Assembly: GCA_002150815.3 (NCBI GenBank)
Contig: NDFF03000038.1
Coordinates: 248,001 to 312,000, forward strand
DNA length: 64,000 nucleotides
Source of the DNA: Grammothele lineata
Lineage: Eukaryota; Basidiomycota; Agaricomycetes; Polyporales; Polyporaceae
Reading direction: 5' to 3'
Shown here: piece after piece, positions 11,172-25,189 of the stretch
How the letters are laid out: every line of letters begins with the position of its first letter
Numbering within the stretch: the first letter of the stretch is position 1
Translations under genes and position numbers: made by a program
Notes under the pieces: generated by a model
Database searches by the model: none
What the model was told of the DNA's origin: nothing
The model's input: the letters and a program-made list of their open reading frames with translations, nothing else

Positions 11172-12951
11172 TGGACGCCGAAACCTTCAGAGTGGGATGG
11201 CCGCAGGGAAGGGAGGTATTCATTGCGACAGACCCTCGACAAGAACGTCTGTCAGCGGTCGTCCAAGTTGGAGTCCTATGTATCATAACCTGTAAAGTTC
11301 ATGGAGAGGGAACACATGTATAGTACTTGGAAAGGTATCCTGCAATACGGAACGCATTTCTATGAGCATGAACTCTTACTTACGTTGTAAATTACTGTAT
11401 CCTCGACTCGTGGCTGTCAGTCGTATGGCCCGAAGGCCAGGTTGACGGGCGGTGGGCCCGGAAGCTGTAGGCTGTCGCGTGACGTAACGCGTCAGTACGT
11501 GACGGTACGCGACTGAAGAAGTCACGTCGCACCAGCAGCACGTACTACTTACGCTCATGATGAGGAGCACTTGTGAAGCGTTCGGATACCGTACTAGTCA
11601 AGCCTGTCTCCTAACATTGTCTATCGCTCTAGCCCGTTATCTTCGATGTCTTCTCGTCAGCAGGGCGTCGACAAGATCATCTGCGTGAAAGATGCGCTTC
11701 ATTGAGAGTCGTAAGGAGAGACGGCGATCACGTACGGCTTGAGAATAGTACTTGAGTACTGGATATCCACTGTGTGTATGGAGATTGAGATGTGCCTGGG
11801 TGTATCTCCGTAAGGTGTATATTGCTCCACTGCGCTGTCAAAGAAAAAAGCATGATGGATGGAGGATGCGGGTTCGGAAGCCGGGATTGGCAGCGGGCGC
11901 TGGCACAGTGACGCGCGCTCTTGCCTCCTGTCCTCCTACCACCACCATCCACCGAGGCTAGGCTCGAAGGCCTGGTGTCTCTCGTTCGTTGTTCCTTCTG
12001 GCGGTTCTCCCATCATCTTCTTAGCAAATAACCTCAAGCTCCGTTAACCATCCTTCAAGGCCAATGTACCCGGTGTAAAAGCTGCCTCACTGACAAGCGG
12101 AGAGCGAAAACTACCATCAGCCATGAATGGCCCGGCATCTCATTCATCAACGTTGACTGACGGGTAGGGTGGTGGGTGTTTGGCATGCGTGCATGGATGT
12201 GGCGGGTGCAAAGGTTTGCGGATGTCTTGGTACGTTCCCGAGAGATCTGTCGTTACTTCCTACACCCATGTTTCGTGTCGTCTCCTCGCATGCTCGATCG
12301 ATGTTAACATACATTCTTTCCTCGATCATTACATTGTTCTTTGCGTTCGTTTTGCAAGTGGGTTTCAAGCCGTCTCTATCACTGCGCGTCGATCCAAGTT
12401 TTCGACGACGCCCGGCCAAGTCGGTGAGCGTCCTTCGCGCTTCCTCTCTTCTCACACCCCTGGGAACGGCTCGCTGACTTCCGGTCGGAAGTCATTTTGC
12501 ATCACATGTGCCGCAATATCTGGAAGACCCCAGGCAGCGATCACACCCGATCTATAACAAGCGTCCAAATTATCCCGGTTGCAGAGCATCTTTAGCAGAC
12601 GTCAATCCCCAGGGAGGAGTCTAGAGGCTGTACGACCGGGACGTCGCACCACTATGCCGCCATCAAGCCGTGCAGATCCATTCTGGCCCATCACCAAATC
12701 CTGACGGGGATGCACACGGGTTAGCTCCCGTGAGCGTTGAGGCTACTCGCCGTGTGAGTTTGCCTCCACCATCGCAATTCTCCGTCTCGTCAATGCAAGC
12801 CACCTTCTCTGACGCACATGATACCCCGTCAGGCCCGCAGCTCCACGACCGGGCGTACGGGACCGTGCCCGTATTACGTGGAGTGGACGCGTACGATGCG
12901 CATATATCTTTGGCGGCTTGCGCTCCATAGAACACCTCAACTCGGCTCCCC
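11172..12951. other. 1.8-kb spacer, no supported gene
   Basis: Contains only short unrelated open frames. Around 11476-11515 a GC-rich stretch has short inverted arms (GTCGCGT and ACGCGAC) with several TGACG/CGTCA pieces. I cannot assign it to a known element. The esterase promoter must lie at the right end. Confidence 0.45.
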
Positions 12952-15269
12952 ATGTTCGACCGCGTCCTGCTCGTCTGCCGTGTGGCACTTCCCCTGTGCA
13001 TTCTCGGCTATGTCTCCACGACCGCGTTTGCCCAGTCGACGTCCAGTGTTACCCTAGGTAACACCATCATCACTGGCAGGTCCCAAAATTTCGGCGGCAT
13101 TAGCGTCGATTTCTTCGGAGGTGAGTCTACCTCTCTTTTTTCGGTGACATCCTGTGTTGCTGAGGTTCCTTTTCATTTGTGCGTTCCCTCAGGCATCCCC
13201 TTCGCAGAACCGCCCGTCGGAACGCTGCGCTTCGCACCTCCTGTTCCGCTAGCGTCCATCAACGCGCCTACGTTGGACGCTACACAGTTCGGGCCTGCCT
13301 GCGCGCAGTTGGCTGTAATTATCACCGGCTTCGCAGTAGCGCTTCTTGCTGATAGCTAACCGCCTGGCAGACGACCGTGACGGGACCTTCTTCAGAGGAC
13401 TGCCTCACGCTGAACGTCTTCCGGCCCACAGGCACAAGCGCAGCAGCTGCGCTCCCGGTCATGGTGTGGATATACGGCGGCGGCTTCGCAGAAGGCCAGA
13501 CCTCCATCTACAACGCAACGGAGATGATCATACAGAGCGTCTTACGGGTAAGTCCCGACATCCGTCGTGGCGTGTGTCTATTCGAGTCGTTCTGCTTACC
13601 ACTCATCATCTTTTTGACAGGGAACACCAGTCGTGTACGTGAGCGTGAACTACCGAGTCGGCCCGCTCGGCTTCCCACAGGGCGGCGAGGCCGCCGCGCG
13701 GGGCGTGTTGAATCTAGGCCTGAAGGACCAGCTTGTGGGCCTGCAGTGGGTCAAGGAGAACATCGCCACGTTTGGTGGAGACGCGTCCAAGGTTCGTTTT
13801 CGTTTCGACGCAGTGTTGCTACAGTGGATAGAAGGCGCTAGTTGACACGACGTCTGACAGGTCACAGTTTTCGGTGAGAGCGCGGGTGCGATATCTATCG
13901 CGGACCTGTTCCTCAACTCCAATCTCGAGAACCTTGTCCGCGGTGCAGTGCGTTGTTTATCTCTGCCCAACACTTTCTCCAATCTCACATCCGTCTCAAC
14001 TCATAGATCCTAGAGTCCGGCTCGGCGGGTACACTGCCCGTTCTCAACGCCACGCAGCGTGAGCCCGCGTGGGACACGTTCGTCTCCGCCCTCCCAGGGT
14101 GTGCGGACACCATCGCCGCTGGCACGTCTATCCCATGCGCGCGGAACGCCAGTGTTGAGGACATCCTCGAGGGCTTCGCTAAGGCGGCGGCACTCATCCC
14201 GGGGGAGTTCATGTTCGCGCCCGTCCTCGACGGTCCTGACGGTGTCATCCCGGACTTGCCGTCGCGGCTCATTGCGAAGGGCGCATTCTCAAAGATCCCG
14301 TTCATCGCCGGGACGAACCTCGACGAAGGTGCGTTTCCCTTTCGTATACTCCTTGTTGTGCTCAGCTGAAGCGCCCCACGATCCCCCAGGCACCTCTTTC
14401 ACCCCCCAAAACATCAACACGACCGACGAACTCATCGAGTTCATCGACGTCATCGACCAGCCCTTCGCCACCACCCTACCCGCGTCCTTCCAAGGCGACG
14501 TGCAGGAGCTCCTCGCGCTGTACCCGGACGACCCCGCGCTCGGGTCGCCCTTCGGCACGGGCAACGAGACGTTCGGCGCTGGGGCTGAGTACAAACGCGC
14601 TGCGGCGATGGTCGACGACGTCGCGTTCCAAGGCCCGCGGCGGGCGTGGATCCAGGCGGCGAGCGGAGCGGGGGTCAAGACGTTCGGGTACTTGTTCACG
14701 GACCAGAACGCGGCGCTACAGAACCCGAGTTTGGGCGGTGAGTCTCCTCGTTACATGTCCCCGTCCGCACGCGCGGACGAGAAGCCTGAAAAGAATGTTG
14801 TGCTGATGACGAGATACAAACAGTGACGCACTCGCGCGAGATTACCTACGTGTACGGCGAGGAGGCGTTGACGAACCCGAGCGCTGGCTCGCGCCTGCTG
14901 AGTGCCGCGATGGTCGACTACTGGCTCTCCTTTGTGGTCAGTCAGACCCCAAACGACGGAAAGGGCATCCCGAGTGCGTCTCTTCTTCCTCGTTCATCTG
15001 TGACGAACTCTCTATTATGATCGTTTCGCTGACTACGCCTTCAGGGACCGTCTGGCCGCAATACACGCCCGACAGCCAGGTACGTATCTTAGCGCTTCAT
15101 ACACTGGGTCGCGGAGCTGACGCGCGACGACGACGTGTAGAACCTCATACAGCTCGACCCGACCACGTTCACGAATTCGTCCCTCGCCAACTTGGCGGTC
15201 ATTCCGGACACGTACAGGGCTCAACAGATCACGTTCATCAACTCCATCGCGGCCGATCTGGGAGAGTAG
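12952..15269 (+). CDS. secreted type-B carboxylesterase/lipase, copy 1
   Basis: Multi-exon member of the type-B carboxylesterase family (alpha/beta hydrolase). It begins with a signal peptide ([19 protein letters not shown]) and the family opening [27 protein letters not shown] and [13 protein letters not shown] give the oxyanion-hole region. The nucleophile elbow is GESAG (13873-13887). The probable catalytic acid is in GTNLDE|GT, split by an intron near 14330, and the probable catalytic His is in THSRE (codon 14829). It ends with [11 protein letters not shown] and TAG. Exons start 12952-13120, then 13193 onward, with an intron from GTAATT near 13315. Likely hydrolyses esters outside the cell; substrate unknown. 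It is more diverged than copies 2 and 3, which resemble each other. Confidence 0.85.
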
Positions 15270-15523
15270 GGTTCGGACGACGTGATGCGTGTTGACAAGG
15301 GTACCACGCAGTTCAGTATATGTTCAAACTAGCACGTTTCCTTATATTATCGAGCCAAACGTTATCCCATCTAACTCGCCAGTTTGTTCTGTTCAATAGA
15401 CGAATTGTGGTGCGGATGGGCCCTGCCTGCGCATCTGTAGTAGCCCCAAGTTAAAGACGTTGACCATTTAGACTATAACCTACGAGTGGCTTGTATGCAG
15501 CACAACTGACCTTGTGAGAGTAT

Positions 15524-16079
15524 TCAGTTTTCTTCCTCCAACGCCCATCCTCCTATTTCGCCGACGCCCATAAGCATGGGGAGCTTCTTCCAGATACTCT
15601 CGCGACCGTCACGATCGCAAGCCAAAAGAAGGTCCTTGCAGGGCCCGCAAAGAGAGCCGTAATCTGCGTTGTTGCAAATGTAATTCGGCTCCCACGATAC
15701 AAGCACCGAAGGATCCAGGGTGTCGTCAGTATCCAAGACAGCCCGTAGTCGCGCCGATATTCTCTCCGGACAGCGCGACGGTGTCTTGCAGACGTCGTTC
15801 GGAATATTACTGTCAAAGATATTGAGGAGGAGCCGTGGAACTTCCTTCACCAGTGCTTCACGACCATTCACATATCGTACGAGATCTTCCGGGCTGAGGT
15901 GTTCAACTTGCCCATCTTCGCGCGTCCATCCCTCGAAAATGGAGCCACCAAGCTGGCAGCACATATAGAGAGCGGAGGGAAGGATAGAAGGTGTGTTGGT
16001 GAGGCGCGCGATGCTGATAGCTCCAATGGCGTATTGCGGGGGATGTCGACGCAGGCCGAAGAATGCACTCGCGGAAGGC
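15524..16079 (-). pseudogene. 5'-truncated BTB-protein pseudogene
   Basis: The last ~185 codons of a BTB-type protein, closely related to the neighbour ending at 16445: AIGAISIARLTNTPSILPSALYMCCQLGG, EHLSPEDLVRYVNGR, a Cys pair near the end, and LMGVGEIGGWALEEEN. Reading upstream in the same frame meets TAG at about 16079, where the sister copy has Tyr, and TGA a few codons further. Homology then fades. No BTB exon lies upstream. I read it as a truncated duplicate; it could only be expressed from an internal Met. Confidence 0.75.
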
Positions 16080-16444
16080 TAGAGCTTGAGAGCTCAGGGG
16101 GGCGCGTACGCGCCGTCATGACCACACTATTTGTTTTCATAGCCCAAGTTGTGCAAATATCGTCGGTCTGGGCCTGGCGAGCGCTGTCGTACATGGGTGG
16201 CTGCGAGATCTCCGGAACGTGTCATTGGCTGAGCAGTCTAATCTATTCGACGTATACAGCTGCAATGTGAGTTCTGTGCATAGGTCTTGAATACTTACGG
16301 CACACGAAACGATACGGAAAATAGCTCACTAAGCACGACTCCTCAGGCTGTCTCCGGAAACGTAGAACTAGTGTACACTGAGGTGAGATCGTCAGCGACC
16401 TGTATGTCCCGAAGGACGTCCACATGTGATAAGGGGGACTCACG
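16080..16444. other. spacer upstream of the truncated BTB copy
   Basis: About 365 bp where the missing 5' part of the truncated copy should be. I find no recognisable BTB coding sequence here on either strand. Confidence 0.5.
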
Positions 16445-17305
16445 TTATGAGGATTCGCTTTCCTCCATCGAGTCTGCGGCCCACCCTTCTATATCGCCTA
16501 CACCCATGAGCTCAGGCAGCGTGTTCCAAATGCGCTTGAGGTTGTCGTTATTGCGCTCTAAGAGAACGTTCGAACAGCTTTCGCAGAGCTCTCCGGCGCC
16601 TTCGCGCTCGCGGATTACGAATTTCCAGTGTTTGAGTACCGAAGGACCCAGGGCTTCATGTTTACCCAGCATGGAGCCCCGCAACAGCCACGAGATCGTC
16701 TTCGGACATCGAGTTCGTAACGTGCAAGTGAAAGTAGGAGTACTCTCGAAGATGTTGAGGAGCAGCTGCGGTACTTCTTTGAACAAAGCTTGACGGCCGT
16801 TAACGTATCGTACGAGATCTTCTGGGCAGAGGTGTTCAACGTACCCGTCCTCACGCGGCCATCCGTCAAGAATAGAGCCACCGAGTTGACAGCACATGTA
16901 GAGAGCTGAAGGAAGGATGGAGTGGGTGCCGGTGAGCCGTGCGAGGTTGACGGCTCCGATGGCATGTTGCGGAAGTAGCTTTCCGACACGGGGGCTGTCG
17001 AAGTGGTGGAAATTGTCGTAACTCTTAGGGTAAATCCCCTTGAGACAAGAAAGGGCTTGCTGAACAACGTCTCCCACGAGGTACTTGTGGGATAGCCGTA
17101 TGACCGAAGATAGCTGATCGAATGTGATATACGTGCTGTCGTGGAAGAATCTGTAGATTCTGGTGAGAAGACGTGCCGTACGATCCAAATGAGGACATAC
17201 AGTCTGCGGGTGCATCAGCAAAAATGTAAATTTACCGGGCGCGATTTTGTTGCGCCGCGGACGTTGGTTCGCATCCCGGTAAGGGCGGCGGGATCGCTAA
17301 CCAGT

Positions 17306-17432
17306 AGAATGTATCGCGATGACGGCACAGGCATCGGGACAGGACGCGACGTATCGCGACACGGGCGCCAGCATCCTGGTGTATCGCGATACGGGCGACG
17401 TCATCGCGTTACGCCGGGCCGCATTGAGATGC
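17306..17432. repeat. left subterminal TATCGCGA-type repeats
   Basis: Several copies of TATCGCGA followed by TGACGG, CACGGG or TACGGG, separated by GGCATCGGGA or GCATCCTGG blocks, lie just inside the left end of the TIR element. Such repeats often serve as transposase binding sites. That role is inferred here from position alone. Confidence 0.6.
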
Positions 17433-18357
17433 ATCAGGATGAGGCTGTAAGCATCACGTAGAATTGCGATACATAAGGTCTACTTGCGTACCCATAAATT
17501 CACTGAATCATGCTGCTTAACTTAGTATTTGTTCTTTGAAACCTATGTTCGTGCGCATACTTCAACGTTTCGAGCAATCCCTCTTCGACTGGACGAGCAA
17601 ACATTGGCGCCGAGAGGGCTTGGATCGGAAGGTGCTGCCAAATCGAGGCCGGAGATGTCTACTTCTGGTAAGTGATTGGAACTCCGCGCCGTCTTCGATC
17701 TTTCGAGGATAAGACGGCGGCGGCGTGGTTTCGTCCCTCGCACTCGACTTCCTCGTTGTCCGTTCTCTCCCCCATACCTCTCTCCTCTTTGACTGTGACA
17801 ACTGCGGCTGCACTGGCCCTCCACATCCTTCTTCTCTGTGCCCTCGGCCGCCGCCGTTTCTGTCTTCCTCTGCCAGTTCCTTCTCCCCGTTTTCACCTCA
17901 ACCTCGGGCTTGTCTGGATGGACGGCGGGCATTGTCAGCTGGTAATTCATCAAGGAAACATTCTGTACGCTTATGCAGAGCATGGGTCAAGCATCAGTGA
18001 GTATTTTCCCGTCCTCTCACTGCGCATATACCCATCATCCTCCGAGTCCGCAATGGCTTGATTCTCTTCGCAATCTCTGCCCGCCCACGCCCGCTCCCTT
18101 GTCCTCAGACTCGCTCTCGAGTCTCGTACGATGAGTCCCCCTCGTCTACTGTTCAGCTCATCTCTAATTCGCCCCTCGAACTCATCTCTACTGTGCCTTT
18201 TCTCGCACTTCACCGCTATTGTCCCTGTAGTGTATAGTCAATCATGTTGCGTAGATAGGAAAGGAACAAATCTATGTTTGCTTGAATTATTAACTATTGG
18301 TTTGAATGGAACGCTCCCCGATGTGACCAATGCACCCCAATGACCCCAATACACCGA

Positions 18358-18424
18358 GGTAATCGCGATGCATTGGGCAGCATCGGGATGCGGGCGCCTG
18401 TATCGCGATGCGTTGGGTGCCATC
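18358..18424. repeat. right subterminal TATCGCGA-type repeats
   Basis: Two copies of ATCGCGATGC (18361 and 18402 zones) flank GCATCGGGATGCGGGCGCC. They match the left-end motif set and support both ends belonging to one element. Confidence 0.6.
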
Positions 18425-18863
18425 CCGTTCGGTTGGCTACATGAATGATCAATCCAGATAAAAGGGGTGTATTTTATTGATTGTATACTATTGGGATACT
18501 GCCCGGCGCATTAGGGTAAATATACATTTTTGCTGATGTGCTTGGCAGTAGCACTCGCAAGAAATGTCTCACGTCTTCGCACGAGTCGGAGAGCTGTACC
18601 ATAGGACACCCATCGTACATCTCTTCTGGACGTGCGGAAGACGATGCGAACATGTCGGCGAAGACTGGGGACTGCACCACTAAGAGGCCGCGATAGACGC
18701 GGAACGCGGCGTCGCCGGCGACCAGGACCACATTGCCGTCTTGCAGCCATAGATCTTTGTCGCGTTTGAGAGACGGTACGTCCACCTTCGAGGACTCATC
18801 TGCGTTTTGTGCGTTATCAGAGGTACGGGCCCGCTTGTACGGGCGACGGGCGGCTCGCGACAT

Positions 18864-20464
18864 TTTGTGGTCGGAATAAACCCAGTCGGGACGGTGGCAG
18901 TACTTCACCGAAAGCCAAACTTGTAGAGGTGCCGCGACGCATGGCGCGCTGGATACGATTCCACTTGGTCGATTCACATATATTTATTATTCACGCTATC
19001 TCCCGAACTTGACTGTGCTATAATCTGCAGGACGCGATCCAGCCCAAGTACTGATTAGCGCGTTGTGTAGGTAATGCATGGTCATGAAATCGAGCGGTAG
19101 TGACGACTAGGGGTTCAGAAAACGACGATTGGCTTTGTGAACATTACAAATACATAAGGGTGACCTAGGAACTACTGCGCCATCTTTTGAATGACACTGC
19201 GTAGACGAGAACGTGTCACGCGTGTTTCAGGGGCAGCTGCAGGCCGCTGTCGCTGCGAGAGCCTGCGCGAGCGCTGTCGTCGCCATCCACTGTTTCAACC
19301 AAATGTTGTGTCTTGCCTGCAACCTGTGCCCCTATCAGACGTGCTACAAACCTCACGAGATGTCCCTATTGATAGCTCTTCCGCTCTTTCCATCTCGTTC
19401 TTCGAAGGACGCACTTTCGCTGGACGACCGTGGTAGCAGCGCACTACTGCCGAACAGTTGAGGCTGCATCTGCCGTTTATGAGATGCGAAGTTCCGCACG
19501 TCCGATCCTACGTCAGGCTAGTCCGCGTTCCTTCACCTTCAAAGAATGTAAGGCCCAGCCAACTACTACAGTGTGCGAGAACCGTCACAAGACTTCAGCC
19601 TTAGGAAGAATGCAAGTCAGTACAGATTCCAGAATGAAACGCAAAGCCACTTCGAAGTTCACGTGTCCCGCGGAAACATTCGGGTGGGGATCAGATGAGC
19701 GGGTGCGATCGGGTGCCAGTCGCGCATCGAAAAAGTCGGAATCGGGTGGACGGGGACCAGACGGATGGAGATAAGATGAAGATAAGATAAACGGTGCCAC
19801 GTCTCTGCCGAAAAAGGGGGGTGATACATCGTTAAGGACGATTCCCAAGTGGAATCGTAATTTCCAGGAGGCGTTACGTTGCGCGTCATGTCACTGCACG
19901 TGACAACGCGTCTCAGACCACGACGCGTCAGTGTCACGACCCCGATCGAGTCGGAGCCTCGGGCCGGAGGGTGTCGCCATGACGCCCTTCGGTCGGTGCC
20001 AAAAACGCCGGTTTTGCCGGCTCGCGCCGGCGGCCGGTCTCAGACGCAGGGCATGCACACGCCGGGTGCTATGTTTGTTTCTCTTCGTCTCTTTCCCAAT
20101 GTTCTGCGCTTCAGATGCACACAGCCTCTGCGGTTCGTCTTCCAGCGGGTGTTTTTCGCTGGTGCTTGCTTGTCGCACGGGCCGATAATCGAACGTTGCT
20201 CGCGCTAAAGTTGGCCTACCCCCGATCTTACTACCACCATGCATCAATCGAGGGTATTGTATATGCCGTCGACACATCCGTGCATATGATAACAGACGGT
20301 TTGTTTTTCCGCTCGCATCCGGGGCGCGTCATAGAAGTTCCTGACCGAAACGCCTTGTTTCTCGACGACGATCTCGTCGGTCTCGACATCCCGCTATCCC
20401 CGTTGTCCAAACATAGACCCGGCCCATCGTTAAAACTGGTCGCGCAATGCGTGACCGGGGCACG
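18864..20464. other. 1.6-kb divergent spacer
   Basis: Lies between the interrupted BTB gene (leftward) and esterase copy 2 (rightward). Short frames only. At 19700-19790 a purine-rich stretch repeats ATCGGGTG-like pieces. Around 19870-19940 several TGACGCG/CGCGTCA pieces with a small hairpin (TGTCAC..GTGACA) occur. The stretch 20290-20330 resembles 27760-27795, upstream of esterase copy 3, so the promoter was probably duplicated with the gene. Confidence 0.5.
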
Positions 20465-22744
<2,280 letters not shown>

Positions 22745-22945
22745 GTCACGTATACCGGGAGATGATGTATATACCCTGTGACGGTACGATCTGTACAGCA
22801 AGTGATCCCTTCGTTTGAGTCATCCTGTTGAATGATCAGCTGGGCCGGCGGAGACATGACATTCAATACTCACCCGAAACACTTTCATTATACGCAACGT
22901 GCGATAACGCAACGCTCTCATACCCTCAGATGATCCTGTTCTACG

Positions 22946-24720
22946 CTAATCTCTGTTCTTCTCCATGCGCACGGTCCGCATCTCCCGGTTAAGCGCTTCT
23001 GCAAACGTGCCCTGTCCGTAGCGGCGCTCGCCGATTGACTCGGACGTCAGATTGGGGAAGGCCTCGACGAAGGCGCGTGCGATGGGCCTCAACGCAGAGA
23101 CGTCCTTGGACGCTAGCAGTGAGGAGCCGATCCTGAGGAAACGCATGTTGACGTGCGGGCTGTTGTTCCGCGACCCATCGCTCGAGGATCGCTCGGGGTC
23201 GTCTTGGTGCTCAACGTCCTCCCGTCCAACATCACTGCCGCCTATCGCTCCTGCCTGAGTACGCGGGCCGCCGTCAGCCATGCACGGGAGCTCCAGCGTC
23301 TCCAACCTCAGGTGCGCCCGAGAGAACGCGAGGATCGTCTCGAGCGAGGGCCGCTCGTGTTGCGGCGGCGGGTAGGCCTGGGTAAGTTCCACGTCCAAAG
23401 TGTAGCAGAACAGTGAGAGGTGAGGCCACGCGCTGATCAGCGCGCGGAGCGCTGCGTCATTGGCGTACAGAGGTGGCTGGTGTATAGCCCGATCGAGGTC
23501 GGTCGTGGATTTGAGGCCGATTGTGATGATGAGGTGTTGCAGCGAAGGAAGAGAGCGTACCCCGTGCACGAGGTCGTCGAACGTGGGTGGAATGCGAATC
23601 TTGCTGAAGTCGGTTAGGACGAGGCGGAGACAGACGAGGGAGGTGGAGAGGGACTCGTTGATCAAGCGGATGCTAGGAGCGCCGTCGTGCCATTCATCGG
23701 AATGGGAACTGGCAAATTGGCACATCTTGATGTACAATGTTATCTGCTCCGCTTGGCGAAAGGGCGTAGTCGTCATGAATGCGGCAAGTACTTTCACACG
23801 TGAAGAGACCCCGAGTGTGCGAACTGCGTCGAAGGTGTTTGGCGGTAAACTTGTCTCGTATATGTAACCTGTCGCTATAGGGGCCTGATCAAGGGTGATG
23901 TATAGGCAACGAAGCTTAGGGAAACTTCCCAATTTGCGGACAAGAGTCGAAGAAACCTGAGACCGGGCATGGAGCATTAAGGTTTCGAGGTGACCAAGTG
24001 TGGAGAGTGGGGATAGACCATCCAGCAGCTCGGGGTGACAGTTCAGAGACAAACTGCGAATTCTCTTCAACGTTGGATGGAGGGAGGCGAAGACGGTGTC
24101 AGATAATGTCCCTGGAAGGTCGCAAGAGACGCCCAGATGTTGCAAGGAGGACATCGGACATAGTCCGGATAAGTCTTCCAGGGAATGAATCCTCGTGGAG
24201 ACGTCATGAAGCTCGCACAGTCTTGGAAAGAGCTGCTTGTTTGGATACCATCTCGACCATGTAGGAAGCAGGCGTGGTTCACGGAAAGGTATAGCGAGAG
24301 AACGCACACGAGACGTGTATGTTATAAAGCGACTGAGAAGATTCTGGTCCGGTTCCTGCACAACGATCAATGGTCGCATCAATAATACACAGAAGTGAGT
24401 ATCGTCCAACAACTCACCTCGACTCGGATGATTACTCGGAGTCCCAGGCATCGCATGAGGCCAAATAGCTGCTGGCCGTCAACATCCCTCCACAGAAGAT
24501 CCAACGCGGGATCATAGAAGGCGCGACACACTCGGGAGACCCGAGCTAAAGTACGCTGTTGATGATGAAGATCGAACCATTTAAAGTCTGTATGGTAGAC
24601 AGAATCATGTTTGTGTTGTTGCCAAGCTGAACCCAGGTCTGTCGACGGCCCCGGGTCAAAGTAGCTCAGGATCGGGTTCAGTATATCGTCGCAGAAGAGA
24701 GCCGTCGATACGACACTCAT
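22946..24720 (-). CDS. F-box-type protein A (570 aa), two exons
   Basis: Exon 1 24720-24418 (101 codons) and exon 2 24355-22946, joined in phase 0 across a 62-nt intron, give 570 residues. Exon 1 resembles the start of many Agaricomycete F-box/LRR proteins: DDILNPILSYFDPG, then RTLARVSRVCRAFYDPALDLLWRDVDG. Exon 2 is leucine-rich, with SLQHLGVSCDLPG, LRCLYITLDQ, FDDLVHGVRSLPSLQHLIITIG and a closing ALRPIARAFVEAFPNLTS. Expected role, by family: SCF substrate receptor. The gene from 27336 is a clear paralog with the same intron position. It converges on esterase copy 2, with 201 bp between the stops. Confidence 0.85.
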
Positions 24721-24876
24721 GATGAAGTGAAGAGGGGTTGAATGATGTCGATCAACGATAAACTTAAAGATAATCTGAGTGTCTTGGCAAATATCCCGCG
24801 AGTATGCGTATTAGGCGCCCGAACTCGCCCTCCTCCACGTGGCCGACCGACGCTTAGCGCTTACTACCTACACTGA
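24721..24876. promoter_or_regulatory. upstream region of F-box A
   Basis: Short stretch between the F-box A start codon and the esterase relic, so the F-box promoter probably overlaps or extends into relic-derived sequence. No specific site recognised. Confidence 0.35.
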
Positions 24877-24945
24877 CCCAGATACTTCAAACCGTGCGGA
24901 GCAAATCTCACTCATCGACGCCGTCGCGGCTGACTTTAGCTATGA
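24877..24945 (+). pseudogene. 3'-terminal relic of a fourth carboxylesterase
   Basis: Reads PDTSNRAEQISLIDAVAAD, matching the last residues of copies 2 and 3 (copy 2: PDTYRAEQISFINSVAAD). The DNA is also close to copy 2, and a TGA sits near the right place but one base out of frame. The following ~40 bp (GTATACCGG) resembles the 3' flank of copy 2. Nothing of the upstream exons is visible. It marks where a whole esterase once stood, convergent to F-box B as copy 2 is to F-box A. Confidence 0.8.
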
Positions 24946-25189
24946 ACGGCGTACTGTATACCGGTAGTACTTGTTGTGATATCGGACGTATCGGACTCGT
25001 TAGTAGGTACATGCGCAATTCTCGCGCAATGCTTTGCTTAGTAACTCCCCAGTTCCTATCGTATTCCGGTCTCAGTCTACCGTGTGGTTTGTCTAGAGTA
25101 CCATACTAGTCACTCGTTTATATACCCTCTCTGTCTACGTACTCGAATTGAGCTTCTTTGCACGCTCTCGTGCTCGTGACCGTTCACAG

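Larger units (their letters stand above)
17214..18537. mobile_element. 1,324-bp TIR element, non-autonomous, inserted in a BTB exon
   Basis: Ends are inverted repeats of 23 bp with one mismatch, beginning ATCAGCAAAAATGT at 17214 and in reverse at 18537. It is flanked by a 4-bp direct repeat GTGC (17210-17213 and 18538-18541). Both subterminal zones carry repeats of the palindrome TATCGCGATRC. The interior has no recognisable transposase. Its longest frame (17983-17543, minus, 146 codons) is low-complexity and unlike any family I know. A 4-bp duplication occurs in Sola, Academ and Chapaev elements, but the termini alone do not allow a choice. The well-kept TIRs suggest fairly recent insertion. 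Confidence 0.8.
16445..18863 (-). pseudogene. BTB protein gene interrupted by a TIR element
   Basis: Exon 1 starts at 18863 (MSRAARRPYKRARTSD) and carries the BTB core: KDLWLQDGNVVLVAGDAAFRVYRGLL, SPVFADMF, CPMVQLSDSCEDVRHFLRVLLPST. It is cut after 18542 by an element at 17214-18537. The exon resumes at 17209-17201, before a canonical GTATGT donor at 17200. Exon 2 (from 17150 or 17159, two possible acceptors in the same frame) runs to 16445 with LSHKYLVGDVVQQAL, GAVNLARLTGTHSILPSALY and a Cys pair. Removing the element and one GTGC copy restores one open frame across the site, so the insertion probably hit an intact gene. As it stands the frame runs into stop codons inside the element. Confidence 0.75.

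Noticed and set aside
11476..11515. Palindromic TGACG/CGTCA-rich stretch as a mobile element end
   Set aside because: Arms of only 7 bp and no partner end or target duplication found.
17543..17983. Possible transposase in the 1.3-kb TIR element
   Set aside because: The 146-codon frame is low-complexity and lacks any DDE/D, RNase H-like or zinc-finger pattern.
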